From contig JAJEKV010000016.1 in NCBI GenBank assembly GCA_021234155.1, positions 17,728,698-17,792,697 of the forward strand: DNA of 64,000 bases, in the 5' to 3' direction. Source of the stretch: Isoetes taiwanensis. Its lineage: Eukaryota > Streptophyta > Lycopodiopsida > Isoetales > Isoetaceae. The notes under the pieces were generated by a model, which saw nothing but the letters and a program-made list of their open reading frames with translations, had not been told where the DNA came from and did not search any database. Below, one piece after another: positions 48,167 to 59,555 of the stretch. Position 1 is the first letter of the stretch. Every line of letters starts with the position of its first letter. Position numbers and translations under genes: made by a program.

Positions 48167-48592
48167 TTAATCAAACACCATGACCATGTCATGTTGCTCG
48201 ACGATGGTGTAGGAATGCTGGCGGAGGTTCAGCCGGATCAAAAATGGCTCTGAGAAGTGATAGATAGGATAGGGAATCCTATCATTATTCTCAAACCGGT
48301 TCACCAACTCATCCAAAAGGATGTCGATGAAAGCCGGGTCTATAGCCATATACCGGGCGATCATGGCATAAATCTCCACTATGCTGAGGGTAGAAGGGTC
48401 CGGGGCGCTCTTGGTATTGGCCATAGCTGTGGCACTAAGGTCTACGAAGTCGGGCGGTGAGGCGCTGGTGGCGAAAGAGGCGGCAAGGGAGGCGCTAGGG
48501 TCCACAAGGCACAAGGGCGAAAAAGCAGAGTCAAGTCCGGTGGCGATGGCGGGCGTCGGCTCTGGCGGTCGAAGACACTGAAGGCAAAGCAA
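48167..48592 (-). CDS. Unrecognised 141-codon frame in element Z leader
   Basis: First sizeable frame after the leader, on the element's coding strand. A Ser/Ala/Pro-rich N-terminus (ASFATSASPPDFVDLSATA) is followed by a folded-looking part (LSIVEIYAMIARYMAIDPAF, IPYPIYHFSEPFLIRLNL). No stop or frameshift and no known domain. It may be a separate small protein or the start of the H3-containing frame. Confidence 0.4.
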   Translation of the reverse strand: MLCLQCLRPPEPTPAIATGLDSAFSPLCLVDPSASLAASFATSASPPDFVDLSATAMANTKSAPDPSTLSIVEIYAMIARYMAIDPAFIDILLDELVNRFENNDRIPYPIYHFSEPFLIRLNLRQHSYTIVEQHDMVMVFD

Positions 48593-48715
48593 AACAAAAC
48601 AACAAAAAGAAATTTTAACGGCCAGATAACTTTTGAAATTTTAAAATTTTTCTTTATTAACTTTTTAATTTTGTTATTATAAAATAATCATACGGCGGAA
48701 ATACGCGACATCTAC

Positions 48716-48921
48716 GGTCGGGCGCCGGCTGCATTATACGTGCTCCCGCCTCGACTGCGGGTCGTCGAAAAGCAAGCGGCGCCCGAGTTGACTTTTCGGG
48801 GCCGCGTTGACTCCCATCTGTATGGTCGGGCGCCGACTGCATTTTCGGCTCTTCCATCGTGACTACAAGGCGATAAAAAACAAGCGGCGCCCGAGTTGGT
48901 TTTCGGGCCTGCCCTTGACCA
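48716..48921 (-). repeat. Tandem 108-bp leader repeat with GC-rich hairpin arms
   Basis: Two units starting GGTCGGGCGCCG(G/A)CTGCATT at 48716 and 48824. Each carries CGGGCGCCG near its start and the complementary CGGCGCCCG about 58 bp later, so each unit can fold into a 9-bp GC stem. The location between the primer-binding site and the first frame is the leader of the retrotransposon RNA. Confidence 0.75.
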
Positions 48922-49201
48922 TTTTTCACCGGGAGACGACTGTTCTAGGGTAATCTGAGTACGCCCGATCCAATGGAACCACCTTCTCCGTCTTTTGAGC
49001 TACTCACGGATATTTACATCTCTTCCAATCTTGGGCCCTCCAGTCGCCCTATCTTCTTTAAAGCTACAATTTCATAATTTAACCTAACACCGAACCAAAC
49101 ATCAAAGAGGACTAACAACACATTAACTTAACCTCCTCCTAACTACCGTACTACGAGTTAGTGTTTGGCCAGTGCTATGATTTCGAGCAACCGAAATCAC
49201 G

Positions 49202-49213
49202 GCTCTGATACCA
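49202..49213 (-). other. Primer-binding site of element Z (initiator-Met tRNA)
   Basis: Reads TGGTATCAGAGC on the minus strand, one base inside the 5' LTR end at 49215. This is the standard primer site of plant chromoviruses. Confidence 0.93.
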
Positions 49214-49214
49214 C

Positions 49215-52200
49215 TGTGACGCTCCCTGAATATATACGACACCCGGACGTATACATACGGGGACTTTCCCCTCCCATGGCGACCACCTCGCCATGAGCAG
49301 GGCCCTCCATCTATTCCAGCCACCCATATTATGGTGCTCGAAAGAAGGACACGAAGGGGTCATTCGGCCCACGCCTTCAATGGGACTCCTACGTCGCGGA
49401 AGCATGAATACAAGGGTTAGCACACAGCATAAATCACATATAAATAACCACCACGAAGGGTGGCGCATCCATCTAAATACCAACGGCAAAGAATATGCAT
49501 CTAAAACTAAGAAAACACCCAAACCTCAGGTTCTACCCCGGCTCAGACTCCAGTGAGGATCGACTGACGGTTGGGCTTCAAGAGATCAGCAGACCGAGTC
49601 TTGGCATGGCGTTGGCTGGCATAGAACATCGGCTAGGGTTGTCCACTCCATCCGTCCCTCCTGTGCACACTTTGCAGATGGGTCGATTCACGCTATGGCT
49701 TTGCTATAGCCTTCCGGAGACGCAGACTCAAGGTATCACCCTTTGAGCCTACTCCAGGTTCATGACACCTGGTCCGAGGAGGCAGGTCTGGGAAGCGCCC
49801 CTTCGGGATCACGGGGTTCCATGGGTGAGCTAGAGAATACGTGCGGCGTCGCCTACCCCCGCATCCGTGCCCGGACTTACTCACCCCAATTCTACTCAAA
49901 GTGCATGGTGCCCCATACGGGGTCACACCACTACACCCGGGGAGTCGGACCCATACCCGCCCCTCCACGTGACCCGGCTATCGGCCTAGCCCACTCGTAG
50001 GAGTCTCGGGAGCCTTTATGCTCGTGCAAGACCCCACCCCTACTTCACCACATTGTGTCCCTTGTCCGGTGCTAAAGCCGCACCATAGCGCCTATGACCC
50101 TTGGGCTCTTGTGCACAGGCCGAAATTAGTAGGGTGTTAAAGGAAGTACTAGGAGCATTCTATACTCAAGCTTAGAGGTCTCTACCCCCCTTTTAATCCC
50201 TGTTTACTGGAACGACTAACTCATAGAGGCATCGACCATTCCATAACAGAGCATCATTCATAATTGAAAAGTATTCCTAATTACCAAAGAAGGGTTAATC
50301 TCAACCAAAATTGTGACGTTCCAGCACAGTATACGGCCCCAGGACGTATACCGTACATCGCCTCACCACGCAGCGTACCCACCCACCGACGTTGTGCGCT
50401 AGCGTGTAGCCAGGCGAGTGGCCCTAGGGGGCAACGTGCCAGAAATATGTGCAACTATTAATGTGCACATTTTCCAATGTACACATTAATGGAGCACACA
50501 TTTCCAAGTGGACACTTCAATCCAAGTGGGCCACACCCATAGGTGCAATTAATGTGCACATTTTCCAATGTACACATTAATGTGGGCACACATTTCCATG
50601 TGTGCACATTTGGCCACCTAGCCCTTAAAGGCAAGTGGGCCCATTTCCAATTATCCCACATGCCAAAAGGGGATAATTGGAAACCCTAGCCAACCCCCTT
50701 GTCTATATAGGGTAGGAAACCCTAACTAGCCCAATTTTCGATTTTAGGCTTTAGAACTCTGTTTTGGCTGCCTCAACAAACAAACCGCATCCCGCTTCTC
50801 GCCTGGGAGAATTGCATCCTTAGTTCCTCTAGATTCGAAAGCGTTTTGCGGGGATGGTCGAGCTCAGTCGAGGAGCCCCTCAAGGATCAGGTATTTGGCC
50901 AATTAGATAGTCTAAACCCTATTTCAGTCATAGAATCAGTAGGTTTAGCCTATTAAATTGCCCATAGCAGCCCTCTAGATCTCTAGATAGCAGATTCTAA
51001 CTAAAGAACCTAACTCTATGTTGTAGATTAGATCTAGTTCTTTAGTTCTCTGTGAAGTATATGGATGATGTATCTCTATGAACTCCTTGTATTGGGAAGG
51101 GGGGTAGAGACCTAAAGCTTTGTAGTTGATGCTCCTAGAGTAGCCTCTCTAGCACACTGTAGATTCGGCCTGTGCACAAGAGCCACACCGGGATGTGGGT
51201 GGAGGGGCCAGACTGGCTAAGAAGGAGGTTCATGTCCTGACTCTTGAACGATCCCTCTGGTGTGTAAAGCCTACCAGGGATCATTGTGACTAGGTCTAAT
51301 GCCTTGCCACTGCGTGTGGGCAAGGCATGGGCTCGACACCCGTGAAGTGGTGTTCACTTTCCAGTGGGTTCAGTCGAATACGGGCAGTGGCCCTCTAGTC
51401 ACCTTGAGTCAGCATGTAGATCTCTGGAGGGAGTGATCCCTACCTGCCCCATCGGAACTGGGAGGATGAACCCAGGAATAGCCCCTTTGGCTATGCATCC
51501 GGGCGGCTGGCTACAAATAGTCCCGACACTTTTCGCACCACTCGCAAAGTGTGCACGTGAGGGGCGGATGGAGTGGAAAACCCTAAGCCATGTTCATATG
51601 CCGCCCAAATCCATTGCCATGAATTCGCCCGCAATGAACTCGAGACCCAAGCCGGGCATCCCTTTGAGTCTCGAGCCTTGGGTAGGATTCCCTATGTGAT
51701 GTGCTGATCTTTGTCCAGGCAGATATGTGGAGGACCATCCTTCGTGATGGTCATATGATGTTGATATATGTGCTACCGACATGTATGTTTACGCCTCCGC
51801 AGCCTAGGTAGGCCCCGAGGGAGATTTGGTGCAATGACCCTTCCACTCTTCCCACCGGAACCCGTCGCGGTTGCGTGGTCATGTGGAGGGCCCTGTATTA
51901 GCATGGAGCTGGTATGGGGGATGAACTCCTGTTTGTATACGGTGAGGGCACCGTATGCGAGTAGGGGACGTCACAAAAACTAGCCAGGAAAGAATACTAG
52001 AGTATTATTCTACAATTGCAAGTTAAACTACCACTAACCAGAGTTTCGGCTGGACCCGTTGTCAAGGGGTGCTTCCATAGCGCTGTACTGGGGTAGCAGC
52101 GACAGGTAGAGGGTGTCTTGGCAATTTGGGGATGTTCAGCAACTGTACTTTGAGCGCCTAGCTGCTCCTTGATGCTGGCTGGATCGAAATTGGGGGTACA

Positions 52201-52461
52201 ATGGGGGTAGCGCTGCCTTTGGTGGCTCAGTATAGAAACCCCCATGCTGGCCACTCAGGTTATGCCAAATGGCGCCTTCCCATCATTAGGTGTCTTAATA
52301 GCAAGTATTTAGATAATTATCCTTTATAATTAAGTTAACATAGCTAATTAAATCCCTTGTGGCCAACCCCCTAGGTTTTCATACCCCAGGTGGCGTATCC
52401 ATATCGAGTGACGTGTTCAATATATTTATACGTATACCATATAAATACTTGGAACGTCACA
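49215..52461 (-). repeat. 5' LTR of element Z, interrupted by a solo LTR
   Basis: About 1,580 bp once the 1,664-bp nested solo LTR (50312-51975) is set aside. On the minus strand it starts TGTGACGTTCCAAGTATTTA, with TATAAATA within the first 50 bp. The sequence on either side of the insert (ATCTCAACCAAAA and AACTAGCCAGG) is continuous in the 3' LTR. Confidence 0.92.
50312..51975 (+). mobile_element. Solo LTR of a related retrotransposon nested in the Z 5' LTR
   Basis: 1,664 bp starting TGTGACGTTCCAGCAC and ending GGGGACGTCACA, flanked by AAAAT on the left and AAAAC on the right (a 4-5-bp duplication of a site that is single in the other LTR). No internal coding region, primer site or second LTR, so it is a recombination product. 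A TATA-like TCTATATAGGG at about 50700 followed by AAACCCTAACTAG suggests plus orientation. Two units with TGTGCACATTTTCCAATGTA lie at 50460-50620. Confidence 0.85.
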
Positions 52462-52466
52462 GTGTG

Positions 52467-53480
52467 CATTAAAATAGAAAATCCTTTCAAGTTTTTCTTC
52501 TAGTAGGATAAAATAATCTAGGTATATGAATTAGGGGTTAATTAGGTAGAGAAGAATGGATGAAAGATGAAAAAACAAGGTCGAGTTTAGGACAGAATAG
52601 GACATTCGCTCTCGAGGGCCAAAGTTTTAGAGGAAGTTTGGATCGAAGCGATCTTGATACGTTTGCGTAGAAGACACTTGAATAACCAAAACCCTCAAAA
52701 AGCTCCATCGGCAACATCCAGGGGAATATTTTTAATCTATAAAACAGGAGGGGGGAGAGGGGCTGGGAGGTTACTCTTTTGCTTTTGAGTGCACCGTAGA
52801 CATCGGAACCACTGTGTGTCCATCATAGCCACTAGAACTGTCGTACCTCTGCCATAGCCAACTAGTGACGGACCTCTACCAGACTGCTACCATAGCTAAA
52901 CTTGCATCAACCCTATACTCTCTCTTGTGCTAGTTTGTCTTTCCTCTGTCTATGGCCCATACTAAAACTACTCACAGTCTTGACAATTAAAATGTGCCTT
53001 AGCTCTTTGCTCAGTTACGGTTGAAGTTAGCCGAGACTCTAGATGTGATTGAACCTCCAAACTGCTTTATGACCGATCTTGCTCTACCCTATCTTATCTT
53101 TCATCTGAACATACAATTTCTACATAAGATGAATGATTTGGATGCTAGTTGCACCATAGTATATCATCTAGATGAAACTTAGACCCTCGGCAGGTACCTA
53201 CCTCCGCAATCTGAAAGCACAGATCCTGCTGAGCTTATCAAAAAGGAGGTTCAACGGGTCACAGACATAGCCATTGTCACTATGCCCAAGAAGCAGCTAA
53301 AGGAGATCCCAAATCCCGAGGCATCGAGTACATCTATCTGAGTGATGGGGAGTGTATCATAGAAGATGAATACTTCCACACATCCCAGTATTCTTTTGAG
53401 GAGGCCACCCAAAAGTTTGTATGGTTGGAAGTCCCTGATTACTTCTTTCCCGATCCCCATCAAGCTACTAATTGAAGGGT
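52467..53480 (+). pseudogene. Internal remnant of element X
   Basis: Resumes X after the Z insertion. Plus-strand coding traces start near 52948 (MAHTKTT) and include LIKKEVQRV and MPKKQLKEIPNPEAS (about 53235-53325), interrupted by several stops. Position after a primer-binding site suggests gag, but I cannot match a gag domain. Confidence 0.35.
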
Positions 53481-53699
53481 GTAACATCTCTTGTCCCCTT
53501 TTTACATTGTTCATCAACTGTATAGTGGGAGAACACTTATAAATTCTTGATGGGCACTCTATGACGCTTAGGACTGCAAGCATTTTCCTTGTAGCTTGTG
53601 CATCCAAGCTTTACTTTAGATGACCTTTCGCTCGTTGGATAGCTCGTTCCAAATGTTCTCCAAAAGTGTCAATTTTATTAAGGTTTTCTATCAGGTTAG

Positions 53700-55380
53700 G
53701 GGCTGACTTAGGCCTATTTGATTTCGACCACTTTCAGTAGAGATGGAAAGATAGATATTGCTTCATCCAAGATGGTGACAAAACGGTGTGAGTTCACCGC
53801 CAGCTTGGTGATCCGTAACCTCCCAGTTTTTGTGGAAAAAGAGGTGAATGAGTCAATAGAAGGTTCTCTGCCTTCAGTAGTGGATGCTCCAGTGGGTTCT
53901 CGAAGAAAGAGATTTTCCTCCGTTACAAGGCAGTGCAAGTAAGAAAGTAAAAATTAATGGGAATTTGCATCAAACAAGTACAGGATCCATCCTTAATGTA
54001 ATTCTTCAGCCTCAAGCTAATGATAGTGCTTGAAAGTCATCTGATTCTATTACAAAACTTTCACATCAAAGATTTAGTGATTGGCTATGTAAGAATATAT
54101 CTAGTGCATCTAGAAAGGCAAGGGTATTAGCTGCTTTACAGGTGTTGTTTGAAGGGACCAAGGATGAGTTGGTGGCAATCTTGATTACACTGAAACCTCA
54201 GCAAACTCAGCTTCCGCAACAATTACCTCCAAATGACAGAATTTACCAATTTGATTGTCAAAATGTAGTTCAAGTGTCTGGATTTTTTGTGGTTGAGGCG
54301 GACCATCAAACTCATATTAAGTGTGCTAAGAACTTGTCCTCTTGTGCAGCCCTTGGTTACTTTACTGATAGCAACTTAGATTTCTTAGAGTTTTGTGTTT
54401 GGTTATCTCATATTTTGCGATGCTCCAGCTTCCTCCTTTTCAGTCCATCAAGTTGTTGGCAAAAACCTTTGTTCTAATTATGTTTGATAGTAGTGATGTT
54501 ACACCATGGTTCGCGCACTAAAAATGCCTTACTAGTCTCGATACCTAGTCTTCCTCCAAATCTAATGGCTCATCTGTCTTTAATAGCAATTGAAATTGGA
54601 CTTGGATTCCATATCTCACACTTTATCATGAATGTCTGAGGATTTGTGTTTCTATGCAAATGGACTCGCCTTTACCAGATTGTATAGTTGTAAAGAGTAG
54701 ACATTGATAAAATAAGTTGGATTTTAAGCTTTTGAATGGTCCACGCTTGTTTCTTGATAAGGAGGCCTTTGCTAGCTTTTGTCGAGACATTCGTGCATCT
54801 CAGGCATCTGCTCAACCTTCTCCTTCTCCTCAAGTTCAAACTCCCATTGTTATTTCTTCACTTGTTTGTGATTAATCTTCATCGGTTGTTTTACATTTCT
54901 CGGCTATGGAAGATGCCCTGCCTCCAGTTCCTATGGTGTTGTCCTTGGCACCATCAGTTGCACCTATTGTTCCCTCTATTTTCCATGTTGATGCTTCTTC
55001 TTCTCATGCTTCTGAGGTTGTTATAGCTGATGGTCCTAATCTTCAATGCTCTAAAGAGTCACGGCAATAAGTCAATTGGAAGAAGGCAGCTAGGAAGAAG
55101 TCTGTTATATAATCTCATTAGGCAATCCCGCCTCATACTATTCAAAAGGCATGATAACTTGATGTCTATTGATGATCACCTTGATGTGGCAGAATATGTT
55201 GATTGTGACAAGGCCATTAAATGCCTCAAAGTGGCACAAGGAGAGTGATTATCCACTGTGTATGAATAGTTTTGCTTAGTGGACTATTTTTTCCTCTAGA
55301 TTTTGAGTCCCATGTCACAGTTCTCTTGTATGTATCTTGATTTTTTTCTTGACAATAGATTGTCGTCCTTCAAAAAGTAA
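53700..55380 (+). pseudogene. Decayed LINE-like sequence (possible ORF1 and 3' end)
   Basis: Plus-strand segments such as CEFTASLVIRNLPVFVEKEV (53785-53845), a Gln/Pro-rich stretch (54190-54230), FLDKEAFASFCRDIRASQAS (about 54750-54810) and a Ser/Val/Pro-rich linker ending NWKKAARKKSV (about 55070-55100) are spread over several frames. The block ends in CTTCAAAAAGTAATAATAAT (about 55365-55387), a LINE-type simple-repeat tail. The domain identity is not proven. Confidence 0.35.
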
Positions 55381-55389
55381 TAATAATAA

Positions 55390-56480
55390 TCAACTATATA
55401 GTGGGGAACCACATGCGAGCTTCACTCCTTTGGTGATAAGATTAATGCTCTTGAAGGAGATGTTTTTGCAAACTTATAGGTGTTAATTGTATAGAATTTC
55501 TTCATCATTGGGTCAAGAATGCTTGATCTCTATAGTCCAATATCCAGGCCACTGGGATGTGCATGAATTTGAGTAAGACTAAGGTGCTCATCATCTCGTC
55601 GTAACATCAACCAAGGCTGCCATCCTTCACTTATCAAGTTCAGAATGTGGAGGTTGTACCCCTAGGAGTGTTCACATTTTGGGACACTTCTGTCCGGCAA
55701 CGAATGATGGTAGGCTAGAAATCTCTGTATGCAATGCAGAACAACAGTTACGAAGCAAAGCTTTATGGCTCACTAGTCGCACTTGTTCAGGGTCGTGGTG
55801 AAGCCTATTCTTCTATATGGGGTGGAGATGTAAGGACTGGTTGTATCACTAACACTTGGAATGACTTGGAGCTAGTTCAGAAGGCTTTTCTGGCCCGGGC
55901 ACTTGGAGTCAAGTCCATGGTGCGGTATCAGATAGTTTTATAAGGATATCGGACCGCCACCTTACTTTTAGAAGGTGGTCAGTATGGGTAACATTCGCCT
56001 CCCACAAAGTGCCTATGCCATAGCAATGATTTTGCAATGCCTCAAAGCCTGCTGGAAGGAGAAGCGAGCTACTTGGCTCTCCAAATAGAATGTGCGGGAG
56101 CACATGTGCATATCATGTAGAAACCGAGAAGCATCACAATTGGCACTATCTCAATGCATGCTTCGTCGACAAGCTTTGGGGTGCTGGTGCTTTAGAACAG
56201 GTAAAAATTGCATACTACAAAAGCTAAATCAATCCCACGCTTGAGTGGGGTCTACATGAGTACCTGCAAACACATTTACCTTTGAAGAAGTGCAAGCTCA
56301 TTGCATCTATTCATACAGGTGCTCATGGCCTCTAGATTGAGACAGGTAGATGGATCCGAGAAGTGCGAGAGGATAGGCTATGCCAGTATTGCCATTTGGG
56401 AGTTATTGAGGATGAGTGCCACATTCTTCATCATTGTGTAGCATTTTGGACCTATTAGATCGCGCTATGTTGAGTTGATT
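55390..56480 (+). mobile_element. LINE ORF2 C-terminal remnant
   Basis: Plus-strand fragments include LVQKAFLARALGVKSMVRYQ (about 55875-55935) and, further on, GRWIREVREDRLCQYCHLG followed by DECHILHHC (about 56345-56440), which match the C-terminal Cys/His segment that follows RT in plant LINEs. Frames change several times. It begins right after the simple-repeat tail of the preceding block, so two LINE remnants may lie head to tail. Confidence 0.6.
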
Positions 56481-56760
56481 TTGCCTGATCAATCACACCA
56501 TGTGATGCTACACATTGACCTCAGTGGGGATACTGGGATCATATCTCCTGGAAGTGATGGATATGTGCATCCAGTTATGTCCTCTAACACTTCATTGATA
56601 TGTATCATTGTACAGTTTGTCAGCAGGCTTATTATTGCTAAGGTTTTTTCCTCGAAAACCCTTCGACGCAAGGGTTCTTTAATCTTGTATGCTAGTAAAT
56701 GATTATCCATTTAGCTCTATCCCCAATTCTAAAGCCAAGAATGGTTCCCATTTTGTCTGT
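56475..56760. other. Unassigned sequence between LINE and PPR remnants
   Basis: Short frames on both strands at 56475-56710 overlap each other and neither is recognised. Confidence 0.4.
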
Positions 56761-56769
56761 ATGATGTAA

Positions 56770-57800
56770 TCATTGCATTTTACGTGACTATATCTTGAAT
56801 TGGCATCTTCTTAAATACGTCATGAGCCTCCCAAACTTTGCATACAAATTGTTCAGAGTGTTTCCAACAACAACATCCAAATGAGATCCACTTTCTATGA
56901 TGTCCCGATGAATTCCATTTTGAAACATACTTTCATTTGATTTTAATCCCCTCTGTCTCAAGGGCAAAAATCCATTTCCCTTGTTGATTATTCCTACCAT
57001 ATCATTTTATAATACAACACATTTGTTTGCCTGTTGATCAAGAATATTGGATGCCTCCTTGAGGCCCTCACATTTGGCAGACTTATCAATCAGACTTATC
57101 AATCAGAGACATTGTCGCCAGGATATCTGATTGCACTTCACTTTGCATCATAGTAGAATCAATGAACTTGCCTTCCATTGTCTCAACTGCATCTTTTCAA
57201 AATATTTTAGAGCAAGGTGGCCATCTCCATTTTGAGCATACTTTGCAATTAAGGCACCCCAGCATACTAGATCTCTTGACATTCAAGAGCCAATAAACAT
57301 TTCCCGTTTTGGGAATATCCTGAAATCATAGCTCCCCATCAAACCACATCTCTATTTTGCAGTTTAATAAAGGCATTGCGCGCCTTCTCTAGGCTCCACA
57401 TTTTGCATACGTATTTACGAGGGCACTCCCTACTAGAGGACCAGGTTCAATTTCTGTCATGTGACTGTGTAACATCCTTACATTGTAATGGCCCTCATTA
57501 AAGTGCATGACTTGAGGCTACCTAAAACTTAATAATTGACAACTAGGTTCCATGGTACAGCTCAAAAACTGGATCCATTTGTCCAAGCTGATCTTGCCAA
57601 AAATAGTTGCAACCCATGTGTAATGAGTTGGTTTTGTTACTTTGTGAAAATGCTTCAATAAATTTCTCGTGAGAACATAACACTCTAAAAAGATATCCCC
57701 TAAAGCGTAAATAAATGATAGGCATCGTTCTGCCATGACCCCCAATCCAATGCCACCACGTGGCATTTTTTTTCCCCACTTTCTTTTCAAGAAAATTTAT
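56770..57800 (-). pseudogene. Pentatricopeptide repeat (PPR) gene remnant
   Basis: PPR proteins bind organellar RNA through repeated 35-residue helical hairpins. On the minus strand, in order: KVTKPTHYTWVATIF (about 57660-57610), LVGSALVNTYAKCGSLEKAR (57450-57390) with RDVV and WGAMISGYSQNGK (57360-57310), KYAQNGDGHLALKYFEKM (about 57250-57200), and HLDVVVGNTLNNLYAKFGRL (56880-56815). These match PLS-type plant PPR repeats. In-frame stops and several frameshifts break it and no start or C-terminal domain is visible. Confidence 0.75.
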
Positions 57801-57989
57801 CTAGTAACATTTTGTTGTTTTACCTGACTTGTTTGCTTCGCCTTCGACCATTTGATTGGCAACACGTGGCAAAAAAAGGACAGACTATTTGTCATCCACA
57901 TTATAGTTACAGCATGAATTGCAAGGAAATAAACTTGCCTTAAAAGGTGCAAGTCTTTTCTTGTATTGCATTTCTGCAAATTTCTGCAA

Positions 57990-58100
57990 GAGATGATGCA
58001 CATTGTCTCAGGGTATAGAACCAAAGTCTCATTGTCTCAGGGTATAGAAACACCTTGTTGCTCTACAGCCTCCAAAGTCTCAGAGGGTCTCTCGTAAAGC
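57990..58100 (+). repeat. Short direct duplication
   Basis: The words CATTGTCTCAGGGTATAGAA and CCAAAGTCTCA each occur twice, about 34 and 44 bp apart respectively. Confidence 0.6.
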
Positions 58101-58213
58101 TTCTCTTTTAAGCAAATAGAGGTGGTTTTTATAGTCTATAGTAAGGCCAGTACTAAATATCCTTAAGATCTCTGTCACATTTAAGGTCTGGTCACATTAA
58201 GATCTGTCACATT

Positions 58214-58789
58214 TAAGGTCTGGTCACATGAAGCTGTTGACAGGGAAGAATCCCTGTCAATCGTCTAAACCGGGTCACATGCACCCAAATGATAGGAACA
58301 AAGCAGTATTCGAAAAACTTTCTAAGTTTTACCAGACAATTTGCCGCCTATAGATAATACGTACTGGATTTTATATAGAACAAAACTTGGATATACCGGA
58401 TTTTACACTAAACTATGTTATTTTGTACTGGAATTTTGCCGGCATCCAAAAATTCAAACGGGAAATTTTGAATTCCAACTGGAATTTTAAGGGCCTAACC
58501 CCCACTTTTTCGAACCCTGGAACAAAGCCCTATTGACAGGTATTGTTTCCCTGGGGTCCTACCCTCCGGTTGAATGGATTCCTATCAACAGGAATCTGTT
58601 CGATTTCAACATGTGCTTGTATTTTTCATTTAGCATTGCAGATTTTGAAACCTCTTGCTGCGTGAAAGAAGGAAGATGGCTCTGCGGTTTATATCCTATC
58701 AGACAGCTTCATGTGACCCAGCACAAAAAAACAGGTTCCTGTCAACAGGAAATGATCCCTGTCAACAGCTTCATGTGATCAGACCCTTA
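58214..58789. mobile_element. MITE with 33-bp terminal inverted repeats, interrupted by a second MITE
   Basis: Left end TAAGGTCTGGTCACATGAAG with CTGTTGACAGGGA; the right end (58756-58789) is its near-perfect reverse complement with one extra G and one mismatch. No coding capacity. A partial extra copy of the left end (GTCACATTTAAGGTCTGGTC) lies just outside at 58174-58193. No clear target duplication was found. About 214 bp of the interior (58305-58518) is a later insertion. Confidence 0.75.
58305..58518. mobile_element. Nested MITE with a 10-bp target duplication
   Basis: Flanked by perfect 10-bp direct repeats GGAACAAAGC (58295-58304 and 58519-58528). Ends AGTATTCGAAAAACT and AGTTTTTCG-like AC(T)TTTTTCGAACCCT form a short terminal inverted repeat centred on TTCGAAAAA. 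A 9-11-bp duplication is typical of Mutator-like elements; the assignment is inference. Confidence 0.75.
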
Positions 58790-59555
58790 TCATTTAGCTC
58801 CAGATATCAACCCAACGGCAACAAAACCGAGTAGCAATATGGAAAAAAACTATTATGCAACTCCTCCAATAGAATACACATTGATCTCAATGTAATTGTA
58901 GACACAATCCACGCTCTGCACAATAGTATCAGCTTAGCGACACACGACACACAACACCGTGGTCTTACCACTCCACTCTTACCACTCCACACAGCACAAC
59001 TTATGGCCTAAGTGAGCGTCGGATAATCACCATTTTCTTATAATTTAGAAGCTTTCTAGGCAGCTTCTTAACCATGTGCGCAATGGAAAACAACTAATCT
59101 ATCCAACCACCTTTCCAAAACCATCTTCATGACAATCAGGATTCATCTAGAATACTAACAATTGGTAACAAGTGTCCCGCAACAAGTAGAGGAAAAATAC
59201 ATGCATTACAATGTCATAAGCATCAACTACTGCTCTACTATAAGCACATCAGCTAACCTTCATGGAATTAAATACATTGAGCAACTAAAAACAGCATATT
59301 CAAGGATATTGGTGCGTTACTTGAAAGTAATCTGACACCGAAACCCATTACAAAACTTGGTTCCTTTGAACTTCATAATAACAACAATGCCAGTTAAACT
59401 ACATTCCATCGCCAATAAGCCTCCTCTGACAAGAATCAAACAGTAGATTTAGCGCAAGGCTGAGAATTTTCTAAATACCTAAAGTGACCGATACTGTAAG
59501 TTCAAATAATGAAAATAGCCAAGAAAAGAAAGAATAAGCTCCAAGAAATACCTCA
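58790..59555. other. 3' flank of the eS30 gene
   Basis: AT-rich sequence without a recognised gene or repeat. The part next to 59556 should be the 3' untranslated region of the minus-strand eS30 gene. Confidence 0.5.

Larger units (their letters stand above)
37584..52461 (-). mobile_element. Ty3/gypsy chromovirus (element Z), full-length, minus strand
   Basis: Two LTRs begin TGTGACG and end CGTCACA (37584-39157 and 49215-52461), flanked by a perfect 5-bp target duplication GTGTG (37579-37583 and 52462-52466). A Met-tRNA primer-binding site and a polypurine tract sit at the expected internal edges. Protein order is gag, protease, RT, RNase H, integrase, chromodomain, as in chromoviruses. Without the 1.66-kb solo LTR nested in the 5' LTR the element is about 13.2 kb, large for the group. 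The surplus is a 4-kb region between leader and gag with a histone H3-like frame and other unassigned frames. The coding region has several frameshifts, so this copy is probably not autonomous. Confidence 0.95.

Noticed and set aside
49202-49213. tRNA gene at the primer-binding site
   Set aside because: Only the 12-nt 3' complement of a Met tRNA is present, as expected for a retrotransposon primer site.
37584-52461. Tat/Ogre lineage because of extra frames before gag
   Set aside because: The chromodomain after integrase and a Met-tRNA primer site indicate a chromovirus; no second (archaeal-type) RNase H seen.
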